Source: Fen-1254 sp963769605 (GTDB taxonomy: Bacteria; Bacteroidota; Ignavibacteria; UBA10030). From it: DNA of 64,000 nucleotides. Of this stretch, positions 19,415-28,674 are shown piece by piece (within the stretch, counting starts at the first letter, position 1; each line of letters starts with the position of its first letter). The notes beneath the pieces were generated by a model that worked only from the letters and a program-made list of their open reading frames with translations, had not been told where the DNA came from and did no database searches. The stretch lies in contig CAVYML010000003.1 in NCBI GenBank assembly GCA_963769605.1, positions 744,001 through 808,000 of the forward strand, in the 5' to 3' direction. Made by a program: the position numbers and the translations under genes.

Positions 19415-21850
19415 ATGAAATACGGATATTTTGACGATGCAAAAAGAGAATATGTTATCACAGAACCCCAAACACCATGGCCCTGGATCAACTATTTGGG
19501 GACTGAAAAATTTTTCGGATTGATATCGAATACTGCGGGCGGGTATACATTCTATCGGGATGCAAAATACCGCCGTCTGACACGCTACCGCTATAATAAT
19601 GTTCCGCTCGACATGGGCGGAAGATATTTCTATATCAACGATGAAGGGACTGTTTGGTCTCCGGGATGGAAGCCGGTAAAGACACCATTAGACCGCTACG
19701 AATGCAGGCACGGCATGAGTTATACGATATTGACGGGCATGAAAAACGGCATAGAGGCAGAGGTCATGTATTTTGTTCCGTTGGACACAAATGCAGAAGT
19801 TCATAAAGTGAAAATTACAAATACAACAAAGGCACCCAAACATATCCGCCTCTTTTCCTTTGCCGAATGGTGTCTCTGGAATGCAGAAGACGACATGACG
19901 AATTTTCAGCGGAATTTTTCCACGGGTGAAGTGGAGATAGAAGGTTCGGTCATTTATCATAAAACGGAATACAAAGAACGCCGCAATCATTATGCTTTTT
20001 ACGGCGTGAATGCACCTCTCCAGGGATACGATACCGACCGCGATTCGTTCGTCGGCCTTTCCAACGACTATTCCAACCCGCAGGTTGTTACGGCGGGCAA
20101 ACCTAAGAATTCCGTCGCACATGGATGGTCTCCTATCGCTGCGCATTTTCTTGAAGTCAATTTGAGCGCAGGGGAATCGAAGGAATTCGTTTTTGTCCTG
20201 GGGTATGTTGAAAATGAAGAAGAAGAAAAATGGGAATCAAAAAATATCATCAATAAGAAAAAGGCAAAAGAATGCCTTGCCGGATTCGACTCTGCAGAAA
20301 AAGTGCGTAAAGCCATGGAAGAGCTCCGGGCATACTGGGACGGCTTGTTGAATATTATCAATGTCAAAAGCGGCGATGAGCACCTTGACCGTATGGTGAA
20401 TATCTGGAATCAGTACCAGTGCATGGTCACATTTAACATTTCCCGGTCGGCTTCGTTTTTTGAGTCGGGTATTGGCCGGGGAATGGGATTCCGGGATTCT
20501 AATCAAGACCTTATTGGGTTCGTTCATCAAATACCTGCGCGGGCACGAGAAAGAATATATGATCTCGCAGCAACTCAGTTTGAAGACGGCGGAGCATACC
20601 ATCAATTCCAGCCGTTGACGAAGAGAGGCAATGATGCAGTCGGCGGAAATTTTAACGATGATCCGTTGTGGCTTATTCTTTCGACAACAGCCTATCTTAA
20701 AGAGACCGGGGATTTTTCCCTGCTCGATGAACAGGTGCCGTTTGACAATGATGCCTCGCGTTCACGATCGCACTTTGAACATCTTAAAGCATCATTCTAT
20801 CATGTTGTCAACAATCTTGGTCCTCATCATCTGCCCTTGATCGGACGTGCAGATTGGAACGACTGCCTTAACCTCAACTGCTTCTCCAAGGATCCCAACG
20901 AGTCGTTTCAGACAACCGAAAACAAACGAGGCGGCACAGCGGAATCCGTTATGATTGCGGGATTATTCATTGTCTACGGACGGGAATTCGTTGCACTCTG
21001 CCGCCAGATCGGAAAAGTGGATGAGGCTCTGCAAGCACAGCCGTATATCGAAGCTATGGAGAAAGCCGTCAAAGAGCATGGATGGGACGGGGAATGGTTC
21101 CTGCGCGCTTATGATTATTTTGGGCACAAAGTCGGCAGCAAAGGGAATGAAGAAGGCAAGATCTTCATAGAATCCCAGGGATGGTGTACAATGGCCGGTA
21201 TTGGGCTAAATGAGGGTATGGTTAAAAAATCCTTAGACTCGGTTAAGCAGTACCTCGATTCGGAACATGGAATTGTCCTCAATAATCCGGCGTTTACAAA
21301 ATATTATATCGAGTACGGAGAAATTTCCACTTATCCTGCCGGGTATAAAGAAAATGCAGGAGTCTTCTGCCATAATAATCCGTGGATTATGATCGGCGAA
21401 ACCGTTCAAGGCCGCGGCGACCGTGCATACGATTACTGGAAAAAAATATGCCCGTCATTCCGTGAGAACATCAGCGATCTTCACAAAGTGGAACCGTATG
21501 TTTATGCGCAAATGATTGCCGGCAAAGATGCGTTCCGACCCGGCGAGGCGAAGAATTCGTGGCTTTCGGGAACAGCATCATGGATGTTTTATACAATAAC
21601 GCAATTTATTCTCGGCATCAGGCCGTCGTACAACGGTCTTGAAATCGATCCATGCATTCCGGCGGAGTGGAAGGGATACACGGTATCCCGTAAATTCCGC
21701 GGAGCGTCGTACGTTATAGAGATTAAAAATCCTCATCATGTCATGAAAGGCGTTCGATCGATTCGGGTCGACGGAGCTCTTTTTACAGGCAATATTATTC
21801 CGCTCATGCCGGCAGGAAAAAGTTACAACGTCGAAGTCATCATGGGTTAA
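19415..21850 (+). CDS. cbp: Cellobiose phosphorylase (GH94)
   Basis: Cellobiose plus phosphate gives alpha-glucose 1-phosphate and glucose in the cytoplasm. The 811 residues equal, as I recall, the length of the Clostridium thermocellum enzyme and match it along the chain: INYLGTEKFFGLISNTAGGY, NNVPLDMGGRYFYI, WNAEDDMTNFQRNFSTGEVE, GMGFRDSNQDLIGFVHQIP, AYHQFQPLTKRGN and ENAGVFCHNNPW. The catalytic acid is D483 in GRADWNDCLNLN. The C-terminal PCIPAEWKGYTVSRKFRG segment is the usual sandwich domain, and the protein ends EVIMG as in the family. There is no signal peptide, consistent with a cytoplasmic location. It is a paralogue of the partial GH94 gene at the window start and completes a route from secreted glucan or glucomannan hydrolysis to sugar phosphate. 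Confidence 0.95.
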   Translation: MKYGYFDDAKREYVITEPQTPWPWINYLGTEKFFGLISNTAGGYTFYRDAKYRRLTRYRYNNVPLDMGGRYFYINDEGTVWSPGWKPVKTPLDRYECRHGMSYTILTGMKNGIEAEVMYFVPLDTNAEVHKVKITNTTKAPKHIRLFSFAEWCLWNAEDDMTNFQRNFSTGEVEIEGSVIYHKTEYKERRNHYAFYGVNAPLQGYDTDRDSFVGLSNDYSNPQVVTAGKPKNSVAHGWSPIAAHFLEVNLSAGESKEFVFVLGYVENEEEEKWESKNIINKKKAKECLAGFDSAEKVRKAMEELRAYWDGLLNIINVKSGDEHLDRMVNIWNQYQCMVTFNISRSASFFESGIGRGMGFRDSNQDLIGFVHQIPARARERIYDLAATQFEDGGAYHQFQPLTKRGNDAVGGNFNDDPLWLILSTTAYLKETGDFSLLDEQVPFDNDASRSRSHFEHLKASFYHVVNNLGPHHLPLIGRADWNDCLNLNCFSKDPNESFQTTENKRGGTAESVMIAGLFIVYGREFVALCRQIGKVDEALQAQPYIEAMEKAVKEHGWDGEWFLRAYDYFGHKVGSKGNEEGKIFIESQGWCTMAGIGLNEGMVKKSLDSVKQYLDSEHGIVLNNPAFTKYYIEYGEISTYPAGYKENAGVFCHNNPWIMIGETVQGRGDRAYDYWKKICPSFRENISDLHKVEPYVYAQMIAGKDAFRPGEAKNSWLSGTASWMFYTITQFILGIRPSYNGLEIDPCIPAEWKGYTVSRKFRGASYVIEIKNPHHVMKGVRSIRVDGALFTGNIIPLMPAGKSYNVEVIMG

Positions 21851-21911
21851 AGTTATCCGTGACTTTTCAGCGTGAGTTTTACATTTGTAAATTAAGTTAC
21901 TGCAACAAACT

Positions 21912-22086
21912 TCTGTAGCCGACACCGGTGGTGTCGGATGCCGTCCGCGACGACCCGTCGCGGCTACAATGACTTCGGATGCCGTCTGCGACCGTTCTTG
22001 TAGCCTAACCGGCCTGCCCGACTGTTGACACAGTCATTCAGGCGGGTGGTGTCGGACGCCGTCCGCGACGACCCGTCGCGGCTATA
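21912..22086. repeat. Cluster of dispersed GC-rich palindromic repeats
   Basis: The 396-bp gap between cellobiose phosphorylase and the cupin gene holds no gene but several repeated blocks: GTCGGATGCCGTCCGCGACG with CCGTCGCGGCTACA at about 21935-21967 and again, slightly changed, at 22046-22085, and between them CCGGCCTGCCCGACTG paired with CAGTCATTCAGGCGGG. Each block can fold into a stem. The blocks match the units near 16455-16690. Confidence 0.75.
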
Positions 22087-22246
22087 GAATAATATTGGAC
22101 GTTATCCGCGGTGAAGATCTGCAAAGGGATATCTAAAACTAATTATAAATCGGTTTTCATAATTCGCTGAGTAGTTATGGTTATCCTTTGATATATTCCA
22201 GCGGTTTTATGTAAATAAAAATTCCGGACTTGAGAGAAGGAGCAGC

Positions 22247-22609
22247 ATGCCCATACTTATAGAAAAGCCGCAGATTATCGAAGCGGCTGGAACGAAGAAA
22301 AAAATTATTGAAGAATATTTCGGGAGTCTCAGCAGCAAAACGGATAACGTCAGCATTGCACGCATGGTTAGTCCTGCCGGCTGGGATGAACCGGCGCAAT
22401 GCCCTGAATTCGACGAATATACGGTTGTCTTGAAAGGAATACTCCGTGTCAAGACAAAGTTAAAAACCATCGACGTTGCAGCGGGTCAGGGAATTCTGGT
22501 TTCCGGAAACGAATGGGTTCAATACAGCACGCCCTTCGAAGGAGGCGCGGAATATATTTCCGTTTGTGTTCCTGCCTTCTCACCGGCGACGGTGCATCGG
22601 GAAGAATGA
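22247..22609 (+). CDS. Small cupin-domain protein
   Basis: The 120-residue protein starts at 22247 with AAGGAG five bases upstream. It is a single small beta-barrel of the cupin type: WDEPAQCPEFDEYTVVLKG corresponds to the first cupin motif and AAGQGILVSGNEWVQYSTP to the second. The metal-binding histidines of the usual G(X)5HXH motif are largely missing (glutamates and a tyrosine occupy the region), so metal binding is uncertain. Such single-domain cupins often bind a small sugar or effector. No specific partner is indicated; the gene stands alone between repeat-rich spacers. Confidence 0.75.
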   Translation: MPILIEKPQIIEAAGTKKKIIEEYFGSLSSKTDNVSIARMVSPAGWDEPAQCPEFDEYTVVLKGILRVKTKLKTIDVAAGQGILVSGNEWVQYSTPFEGGAEYISVCVPAFSPATVHREE

Positions 22610-22690
22610 AAACAGAATACAGAATTCAGAATTAAGAATACAGATTTAAGAAATACCGTAATTACTCAGTGTGATATTGAAAGAATAAAA

Positions 22691-22749
22691 AAATCCCCCT
22701 CTTTTGCAGAGAATCCCCCTTTTGTTTAATAGGGGGGAAAAGGGGGATT
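22691..22749. repeat. Inverted repeat of C5/G5 type downstream of the cupin gene
   Basis: AATCCCCCTTTT (22712-22723) and AAAAGGGGGATT (22738-22749) are perfectly complementary 12-bp arms around a 14-base loop. A direct partial copy of the left arm (AATCCCCCTCTTTT) lies at 22692. No T-run follows. This looks like a dispersed palindrome; it could end transcription weakly between the convergent cupin and TauE-like genes. Confidence 0.6.
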
Positions 22750-22865
22750 GATAACTGATAAAAGAAATCAATTGTGCTAAATTACACTGAACAATTACGA
22801 AATACCAATAAACAGAATGTCAGGTTGAACTACGCACCACGAACTAATAAACTTTAGACATCGAA

Positions 22866-23228
22866 CTATTTTAAAAAAATCATCTTTAAAGAAATCAAAA
22901 GCAATGCGGTTCCGAAGACTTTTTGAAGCACAGCATCGGAAAGTCCGATGGATATTTTTGCTCCCAGCAGGCTGCCGAAAAAAAATCCGGCTGCAATAAG
23001 CGCCGCAATCTTGATATCCACGTTTCCCTGTTTGTAGTATGTCCATGCCGCCAGAATTCCGATCGGCGGGATCATCATAGCCAAAGTTGTTCCTTGTGCC
23101 TGATGCTGTGTCAATCCGAACAGTATAACTAATGAAGGAACGATAATGATGCCGCCGCCGATGCCTATCAATCCGCTGAAAATGCCTGCCAATAATCCGA
23201 GTAGGATGTACAAAACAATGTTTCCCAT
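22866..23228 (-). CDS. Half-length TauE/SafE-family membrane protein
   Basis: The 120-residue protein begins at 23228 (MGNIVLYILLGLLAGIFSGL), the first start that follows an AAGGG motif at a suitable distance. It has the family signature GLIGIGGGIIIVPSLVILFG with HQAQGTTLAMMIPP, then two further hydrophobic segments, so three to four membrane segments in all. TauE/SafE proteins usually have about 250 residues with two such halves and export sulfite, sulfoacetate or related anions; this is a single half, a form known in many genomes that presumably dimerises. Its substrate is unknown. It follows a large outer-membrane protein gene on the same strand after about 85 bp, but no functional link is evident. 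Confidence 0.8.
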   Translation of the reverse strand: MGNIVLYILLGLLAGIFSGLIGIGGGIIIVPSLVILFGLTQHQAQGTTLAMMIPPIGILAAWTYYKQGNVDIKIAALIAAGFFFGSLLGAKISIGLSDAVLQKVFGTALLLISLKMIFLK

Positions 23229-23312
23229 AAAGAGTATCCCTTTGTGCATGTGATATCTGTAATATACGAATCGGTGATTTGAATGCAAAAAACAAACGGC
23301 TCTTTTCTACTC

Positions 23313-26144
23313 TCAGCGTATCGTATATGTAAACGTAAGAAGTAAATATCTCGTCAGAACTTCATTGCGGTCGTCTTCAATGTAGGTGCTTGCAATTGAC
23401 CTTGAAAGGCTTTTATTTTGTCCGAGCAGATCGAAAACGCCCAATTTAATTTCTCCTGCTTGCTTTGCGAAAAGCTTTTTTGCAAGGCTCATGTTCCAGA
23501 GAATCGAATTTTGGTTATACCCGTTGCTTAGACCGTTGTTCAACACATTGGTAATATCATCATGGAAGACTACGCCGTCCCAGAATATCCAGTTGAATCG
23601 AAGGCCTGCAGTATGCGAATAATAGCTTGAGTTCAGTCCGGACTGAATCGTATTCTGACTGATTGAATAATTCCCGAGATAACTGAGTGTAAAATCCAAA
23701 TTCGGACCGATATTGCTTCCGAGGACGCATCCCGCCGTAGAAGTGAATGCATGGGCGATGTTCAACTCGTCGTTGATGGAGCCCGGAGTCTGAGTATAGC
23801 TGACGCCGCCGCTCAGGTTGACATTGGTTTTAATGGGATCGATGGGGAATCCGTACGTCGAGAACGAGCGCACCGACCAGTATCCATCGAAGTTTTTTGG
23901 AATTGTGAGCTGCGTGCCGGGTGTAATTTTCGTTTGATCGATCACCGTATCTTTGCTCGGCGCAAAGGTTGCGTTGCCGATATAATCGAGCGAGTAATTT
24001 GCCGAGAGAAGCAAGAAAAAGCTTCGCCCTTCCAGGGGGTTCGTAACGGAAAAACGGGAGAGCAGGGATTGTGAATATGACTGGTTCAACTGAGAATTCC
24101 CTGCAGTCAGAAGCAGGGGATTTGAATTGTTCACAACATCCTGAAGCTGCGTTACTGCCGGAGCGCGTGTGGTCGTCTGATAATAGACGCGGAGATTCTC
24201 GAAGTCGGGCAGCTTCAAATTAAGCGTTGCAGAGGGCAGTATGCTCGTAAATGTTCTGCTGCTGGATCCCGAAAAGGGATAAGTCTGATTGTTAAAAAGC
24301 TGCGCCTGCTGTCCTTCCACCTGCATGTTAAAATTCATGGTTGGGGTGCTGTACCGATAACCGATGCCGGCGGCTTGAGTCTGGTACTGCGTCTTGTATG
24401 TGTTGGAGAGCGTCGTATCAAAGATATACTGTTGAGTCACTGAATCGTACTTATTAGTCCGTGTGTCTGCTGTTCCGCGGGAATATGTCGGTTCATAGTT
24501 GATTTCTAAAAGATGATTGCCGCCGAGAGGCTCCGTATATATTAGACTTGGTGAGATCGTATAGGTACTGGCTGTTCCGTGCATATATTCATCGATTGGA
24601 GCGATAGAGTCCGGCGTTCCTGGTGCGGCAACGCTCGATGCGTTGAGATTGGTAGAACTTGATTTGTAACTTTCACCGAATCCGATATCGAGAGAAAGAG
24701 TCCGGCCCTGGGTATTGAATTTATGCCGCAAGGTTAGGTGGCCTGCAAGATTATTTCCGGTTGTTATTGTTTGGTTTTGCGCCTCCGTCATCAATACGGG
24801 TGTCCCGTTTGCAAGGCTGTTCGTGTCGCTTTGAGCATTCGAAGCGTGATTGTCCTGATAAGCGAAGGACGGTGTGAACGTGATACTATTCGACTTATCG
24901 ATTGCATAATCCCACCTTGCGCTTATTCTGTGATTGAAATTCATACCGTCGATATCCGACTGCTGATCATAGAGCGAGCTGGAGTCGCTGGAATAAAGGT
25001 ACTGGCGGTTGATATCTTGATTGTTCTGGTTCTTTGTATTGTTAAAAAAATAGTTGACCTGAAGAAACATGCCGTGCGTGAGGGAGTCCACATAATTGGC
25101 GCCGAGGAAGCTGGTTGTATTGATACCCTGCTGTACGCCTATGATCGAAGCTCCTGTTCGAGCGTTACTGCCTGGAGTGAATATACCGCCGCGAGGACCG
25201 GTACCGCCGGCACTGCTGGAGCTTCTTCTGCCTCCGCTTCTGCCGTAATTGAGGGACTGGCCGGTTCCCGACATAATGCCGAACAGATCCTGCATGGAAA
25301 ATGCCTGTGTGTTTGTATTATTCGATGAACCAAGAAATGTAATTCGCTGATTGCCGTCGAAAAGATTTATACTGGCGCTCGATTCATATCGGTCGTCGTC
25401 GCCGTACCCGCCGGCAATTTTTCCGAAATCGGAATTACTTGTATGCGGCCGCGTAATTACGTTCATTGTTTTGACGTATTGCCCGTCGTCGAATCCCGTA
25501 AATTGCGCCTGATCGCTCATCTGGTCGAACACCTGAATTTTATCGACAATTTCTGCCGGCAGGTTGCGAATAGCGAGCGTTGGATCATCTCCGAAAAACG
25601 GCTTTCCGTCGATCAAAACACGCTGGACGGTTTCTCCGTTCGACTGCACAGTACCGGTATTATCGACCGTAATACCGGGCATCTTGGTGACCAATTCCTC
25701 GATCGTAGCATCCGGATGCGTTTTGAACGCATTCGCGTTGAATTCCGTCGTATCATCTTTTTGAGTTGCCGGTGGTGTTCTTCCCTCGATGGTAACTGCA
25801 CCAAGGCGAATCGGTGTTTCGGTCATGTTGATTGTGTCGAGGTTGATATTAGAACCTTTTGCTTGAATGATCCGGACGATTTTTTTATAGCCCATTTCGC
25901 TCGCTTCGAAGCGGTACATTCCCTTCCGTATGCCGTTAAAACGAAAAGCCCCGTGTTTGTCGGTCGGCTGCACTAAAAATTGTGTCGTATCGGGGAGACT
26001 GTAAAGCCAGACGTGAACGCCTCCGGAGGGGGCGCCGTCGGGCAATCGTATGATCCCATAAAGATCGGATTCCTGTGCAGTGCCACGTGCCGAACATAAT
26101 AGTAAAAGAAACAGCGTGGGATACAGCTTCATTCGATAGGTCAT
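23313..26144 (-). CDS. Outer-membrane beta-barrel protein with carboxypeptidase-regulatory-like domain
   Basis: The 943-residue protein begins with a signal peptide (MKLYPTLFLLLLCSARGTAQ from the second methionine). Next is a beta-sandwich of the carboxypeptidase-regulatory type (DLYGIIRLPDGAPSGGVHVW, HGAFRFNGIRKGMYRF), a TonB-plug-like region (ATIEELVTKMPGITVDNTG, RVLIDGKPFFGDDPTLAIRN) and a long C-terminal barrel of the OMP_b-brl_3 type. A glycine/serine-rich stretch at about residues 300-325 (RSGGRRSSSSAGGTG) interrupts it. It ends in aromatic-rich strands (YLLLTFTYTIR). Proteins of this build are TonB-dependent-receptor-like; their ligands are mostly unknown. It is not visibly linked to the flanking genes. 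Confidence 0.88.
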   Translation of the reverse strand: MTYRMKLYPTLFLLLLCSARGTAQESDLYGIIRLPDGAPSGGVHVWLYSLPDTTQFLVQPTDKHGAFRFNGIRKGMYRFEASEMGYKKIVRIIQAKGSNINLDTINMTETPIRLGAVTIEGRTPPATQKDDTTEFNANAFKTHPDATIEELVTKMPGITVDNTGTVQSNGETVQRVLIDGKPFFGDDPTLAIRNLPAEIVDKIQVFDQMSDQAQFTGFDDGQYVKTMNVITRPHTSNSDFGKIAGGYGDDDRYESSASINLFDGNQRITFLGSSNNTNTQAFSMQDLFGIMSGTGQSLNYGRSGGRRSSSSAGGTGPRGGIFTPGSNARTGASIIGVQQGINTTSFLGANYVDSLTHGMFLQVNYFFNNTKNQNNQDINRQYLYSSDSSSLYDQQSDIDGMNFNHRISARWDYAIDKSNSITFTPSFAYQDNHASNAQSDTNSLANGTPVLMTEAQNQTITTGNNLAGHLTLRHKFNTQGRTLSLDIGFGESYKSSSTNLNASSVAAPGTPDSIAPIDEYMHGTASTYTISPSLIYTEPLGGNHLLEINYEPTYSRGTADTRTNKYDSVTQQYIFDTTLSNTYKTQYQTQAAGIGYRYSTPTMNFNMQVEGQQAQLFNNQTYPFSGSSSRTFTSILPSATLNLKLPDFENLRVYYQTTTRAPAVTQLQDVVNNSNPLLLTAGNSQLNQSYSQSLLSRFSVTNPLEGRSFFLLLSANYSLDYIGNATFAPSKDTVIDQTKITPGTQLTIPKNFDGYWSVRSFSTYGFPIDPIKTNVNLSGGVSYTQTPGSINDELNIAHAFTSTAGCVLGSNIGPNLDFTLSYLGNYSISQNTIQSGLNSSYYSHTAGLRFNWIFWDGVVFHDDITNVLNNGLSNGYNQNSILWNMSLAKKLFAKQAGEIKLGVFDLLGQNKSLSRSIASTYIEDDRNEVLTRYLLLTFTYTIR

Positions 26145-26581
26145 TTTCTTCTACCGGATATTCCGGCTTTTAATGAAAGTTCTCCTCGGCCGGAATTCAA
26201 AACCCTTCCGGATGCTCTTTTAAAAAACGATACAATCGATACTTTGTTTCTGAAAGTGGAAAGTCCCGGCCGGATTTTTTAGAAACTTGTTTTCTTGAAT
26301 AGTTAATCAGCTCCGAGAGAGCGTTGTTCGACGATACGAAGAAATACACCGAGTGTGTGTAGTTTTTTAGTAGAGGCAATAACTCAAAGTGTAATTAAAT
26401 ATAATTGCAGCGATGTTCTGCAGGATGACGAATCGTACTTTGCGTTATAAAATAAGAGTTCGATTTTATCGACTGCCCGGAAGTTTTTCTATAGCCGCGG
26501 TCAATGTATCACGAAAATATCTAATGATGTTTTCGAAATGACCGCAGAAAAATAAATCCCGTCAGCACAGCATTACATTCA
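26145..26581. other. Intergenic spacer with an uncertain 60-codon frame
   Basis: No confident gene lies here. A minus-strand frame at 26197-26379 reads a 60-residue, protein-like sequence (ELINYSRKQVSKKSGRDFPL, RLYRFLKEHPEGF) with a TTG start and no clear ribosome site. It might be the remnant of a longer gene or a small protein; I cannot place it in a family. Confidence 0.25.
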
Positions 26582-26644
26582 CAGTTCGCAGTTCACAGTT
26601 CACAGTTTGCAGTTTACAGTTTACAGTTTACAGTTTACAGTTTA
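26582..26644. repeat. Tandem 7-bp repeat, nine copies, reaching into a gene end
   Basis: Nine consecutive units of CAGTTYR (CAGTTCG, CAGTTCA twice, CAGTTTG, CAGTTTA five times). On the minus strand the repeat supplies the last codons and the stop of the trans-sulfuration enzyme gene, so changes in copy number would alter its C-terminus (currently VNCKL). Confidence 0.95.
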
Positions 26645-27911
26645 CCGTTCTTAAAGCCTGTTCCAGGTCCCAGATGATGTCGTCGGTGTCTTCGATTCCA
26701 ACGGAGAGCCGGACAAGATTTTCCGCGATTCCGAATTCCTCTTTCTTCGCCGGTTCCATTGCGGAATGCGTCATAGAAGCCGGATGTTCGACGAGCGATT
26801 CTGTCCCGCCGAGACTGACCGCCAGCTTAATCATTTTCAAAGAGTTCAAGAATTTAAAAGCCGTTGCCTCGTTTCCCTTGATCAGGAAACTTATCATAGA
26901 TCCCGGGGCCAGACATTGTTTTTTGTAGATATCGTACTGGCGCGTTCCTTTTTCGAACAAACCGAGATACAGTACTTTTTCGACAGCAGGATGTTTTGAA
27001 AGCCATACAGCGATGATCCGGGCATTATCCGATGAGCGCTGCATGCGCAGTTTTAAGGTCTCGATGCTTCGCATCAGAAGCCAGCCTGTCCATGGACCGG
27101 TCATATTGCCGAACATACTGCGGAGAGATTTCACGCGGTCGATATATTCTTTAGAGCCGAGGCATGCGCCGGCCACTACGTCGCTGTGTCCGCCGATATA
27201 CTTGGTTGCAGAGTAGATTACAATATTGATCCCGAATTTTATAGGATGTTGAAAAACGGGTCCGAGAAATGTATTGTCGACGGCCGTGATTACTTTTCGC
27301 TCTTTCGTGGAGAAATGTTTTGCAACTTCGGCTATCATTTCCAGATCGAATAAATTATTTGTCGGATTGGCTGGTGTTTCAAGAAAGATCATTGTAAGAT
27401 TCTTCGCAGCGCCGTTTTGTTCTACGATCTGTATGATTTCTTCCCTTGTATGGTCTGCGTTGAATTCAATGGTTTTGATTCCGAATTTCGGCAGAACGCT
27501 GGCGAAGAGATGATCTGTGCCTCCATAAATCGGTTTGCTGCTTAAGATCACATCGCCGGGTTTGAGGAATTCCAAGACCGTAGTGCAGATTGCCGCCATG
27601 CCGCTTTCAAAGACGGCGCACGATTCGGCTTCATCCCACAGCGACAGACGATCTTCGAGAATTTCCATATCGGGATTGTTGATCCGGCTGTAAATAAGTC
27701 CGGGGCCGTGAGTGCCAACATGGCGCAACCCGTAGGCAATTTCGAAAAATTCTTTTCCCTCCTCCGCGGTTTTAAAAACGAATGTGGATGTCTGATAAAT
27801 GGGACATTTGACGGCTCCCTCCGACCATTCAGGATTATAGCCGTAGCTCATCATGAGGCTTTCCGGCTTAAATGTTTTAGTCTTGCCGTCGATTCTAATT
27901 TCCTTTTCCAT
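26628..27911 (-). CDS. PLP-dependent trans-sulfuration enzyme (methionine gamma-lyase / cystathionine gamma-synthase family)
   Basis: The 427-residue enzyme is read from the ATG at 27911, six bases after GAGG; an upstream GTG at 27917 is less likely. Family marks are PIYQTSTFVFKTAEEGKEFF, YSRINNPDMEILEDRL, the ESGMAAI segment that holds the cofactor phosphate, FLETPANPTN, and the PLP lysine in YSATKYIGGHSDVVAG, followed by SLGGTESLVEHPASMTH near the end. Members of this fold-type I family either make cystathionine or homocysteine from activated homoserine or split methionine or cystathionine; the exact reaction is not resolvable here. It is a cytoplasmic homotetramer in the known cases. Its last residues are encoded inside a tandem repeat. 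Confidence 0.88.
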   Translation of the reverse strand: MEKEIRIDGKTKTFKPESLMMSYGYNPEWSEGAVKCPIYQTSTFVFKTAEEGKEFFEIAYGLRHVGTHGPGLIYSRINNPDMEILEDRLSLWDEAESCAVFESGMAAICTTVLEFLKPGDVILSSKPIYGGTDHLFASVLPKFGIKTIEFNADHTREEIIQIVEQNGAAKNLTMIFLETPANPTNNLFDLEMIAEVAKHFSTKERKVITAVDNTFLGPVFQHPIKFGINIVIYSATKYIGGHSDVVAGACLGSKEYIDRVKSLRSMFGNMTGPWTGWLLMRSIETLKLRMQRSSDNARIIAVWLSKHPAVEKVLYLGLFEKGTRQYDIYKKQCLAPGSMISFLIKGNEATAFKFLNSLKMIKLAVSLGGTESLVEHPASMTHSAMEPAKKEEFGIAENLVRLSVGIEDTDDIIWDLEQALRTVNCKL

Positions 27912-27991
27912 AACCACCTCGCGCTAGTGTTTAGAAGAATTTGTGGAGGAAGATACGAGAAAATTGGCAAATGTCAATTTGAAGAGTCCCC

Positions 27992-28078
27992 CGCCTTCGC
28001 TATCGCTGCGGCGGGCAGGCCGCGCCTTCGCTATCGCTGCGGCGGGCAGGCCGCGCCTTCGCTGTGGCTGCGGCGGGT
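27992..28078. repeat. 31-bp GC-rich tandem repeat, 2.8 copies
   Basis: Units start at 27992, 28023 and 28054; the first two are identical (CGCCTTCGCTATCGCTGCGG plus CGGGCAGGCCG) and the third has three changes and is cut short. It lies in the 386-bp upstream region of the trans-sulfuration gene, whose own start lies at 27911. No gene is seen here. The CGGGCAGGCCG part resembles the core of the dispersed palindromes elsewhere in the window. Confidence 0.9.
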
Positions 28079-28238
28079 ATGCTTTTCGTACAAGGATAAA
28101 TATCCAAAGGAATTTGCTAAAATAGACGCCTGGTGCAATGTAGGGGTGCGTTGCACGCACCCTTTATTTAACAGAGATTAAACTCGTCAAATCGATTATT
28201 CGTTTTGCAGATTGTACAATAATATTCTTTTTCGCAAT

Positions 28239-28274
28239 AAAAAAGCCGGACTCCTATCTTCTGCGGAGTCCGGC
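28239..28274 (-). terminator. Rho-independent terminator of the sigma factor unit
   Basis: On the minus strand GCCGGACTCC and GGAGTCCGGC (28265-28274 and 28245-28254) form a perfect 10-bp stem, followed by six T residues. It lies about 24 bp after the stop of the small membrane protein. Confidence 0.9.
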
Positions 28275-28297
28275 AAATTGTATATCGTTCGATAATA

Positions 28298-28645
28298 TTA
28301 TTTCTCCTTATCGGGCTCTTTGCAGCCGCAGCGGTGATGATATTCTTCCTTGAATTTTTCACGCTCTTCCGGTGTCATAGCAGCAAGCTTTTCTTCAAAT
28401 CTATGTTTCCAGTGATGATGAGCCCAGCCGCCATGGCGATGTCCTCCAAAACCACGGAAAAGAATATGTGAGAGGACAAGCAGTCCCAACGCCTGCCAGA
28501 ATGTGAGTATCGGCCCATGGAAAAGATCGGGGATAAGAGCATTCCACAATAACATCGTTACGAAGCCGAATACTACACACATGACAATTGCAATTGCAGC
28601 AATTGCAATAAATTTTACCGGTCTCGGTAAACGCCAGTATTTCAT
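28298..28645 (-). CDS. Small two-helix membrane protein with histidine-rich tail
   Basis: The 115-residue protein has two hydrophobic segments, about residues 10-35 (FIAIAAIAIVMCVVFGFVTM) and 46-63 (FWQALGLLVLSHILF), then a histidine-rich stretch (GGHRHGGWAHHHWKHR) and a charged tail with two cysteines (HHRCGCKEP). Lysine at the start and the charged C-terminus suggest both ends are cytoplasmic. It follows the ECF sigma factor gene by 29 bp on the same strand and shares its terminator, so it may act with it, perhaps as a metal- or stress-sensing partner; that role is an inference from context. I do not recognise a named family. Confidence 0.75.
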   Translation of the reverse strand: MKYWRLPRPVKFIAIAAIAIVMCVVFGFVTMLLWNALIPDLFHGPILTFWQALGLLVLSHILFRGFGGHRHGGWAHHHWKHRFEEKLAAMTPEEREKFKEEYHHRCGCKEPDKEK

Positions 28646-28674
28646 ATGATTCTCCTTTTTATATTATGATTCAA

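Noticed and set aside
24738..25328. A 196-codon plus-strand frame inside the outer-membrane protein gene
   Set aside because: Its composition (runs of Ser/Ala/Cys/Ile) mirrors the Gly/Ser-rich antisense part of the barrel gene, with no start signal or family similarity.
27992..28078. Possible CRISPR or protein-coding repeat
   Set aside because: The 31-bp units are directly adjacent with no spacers, and no frame through them has a start or sensible flanks.
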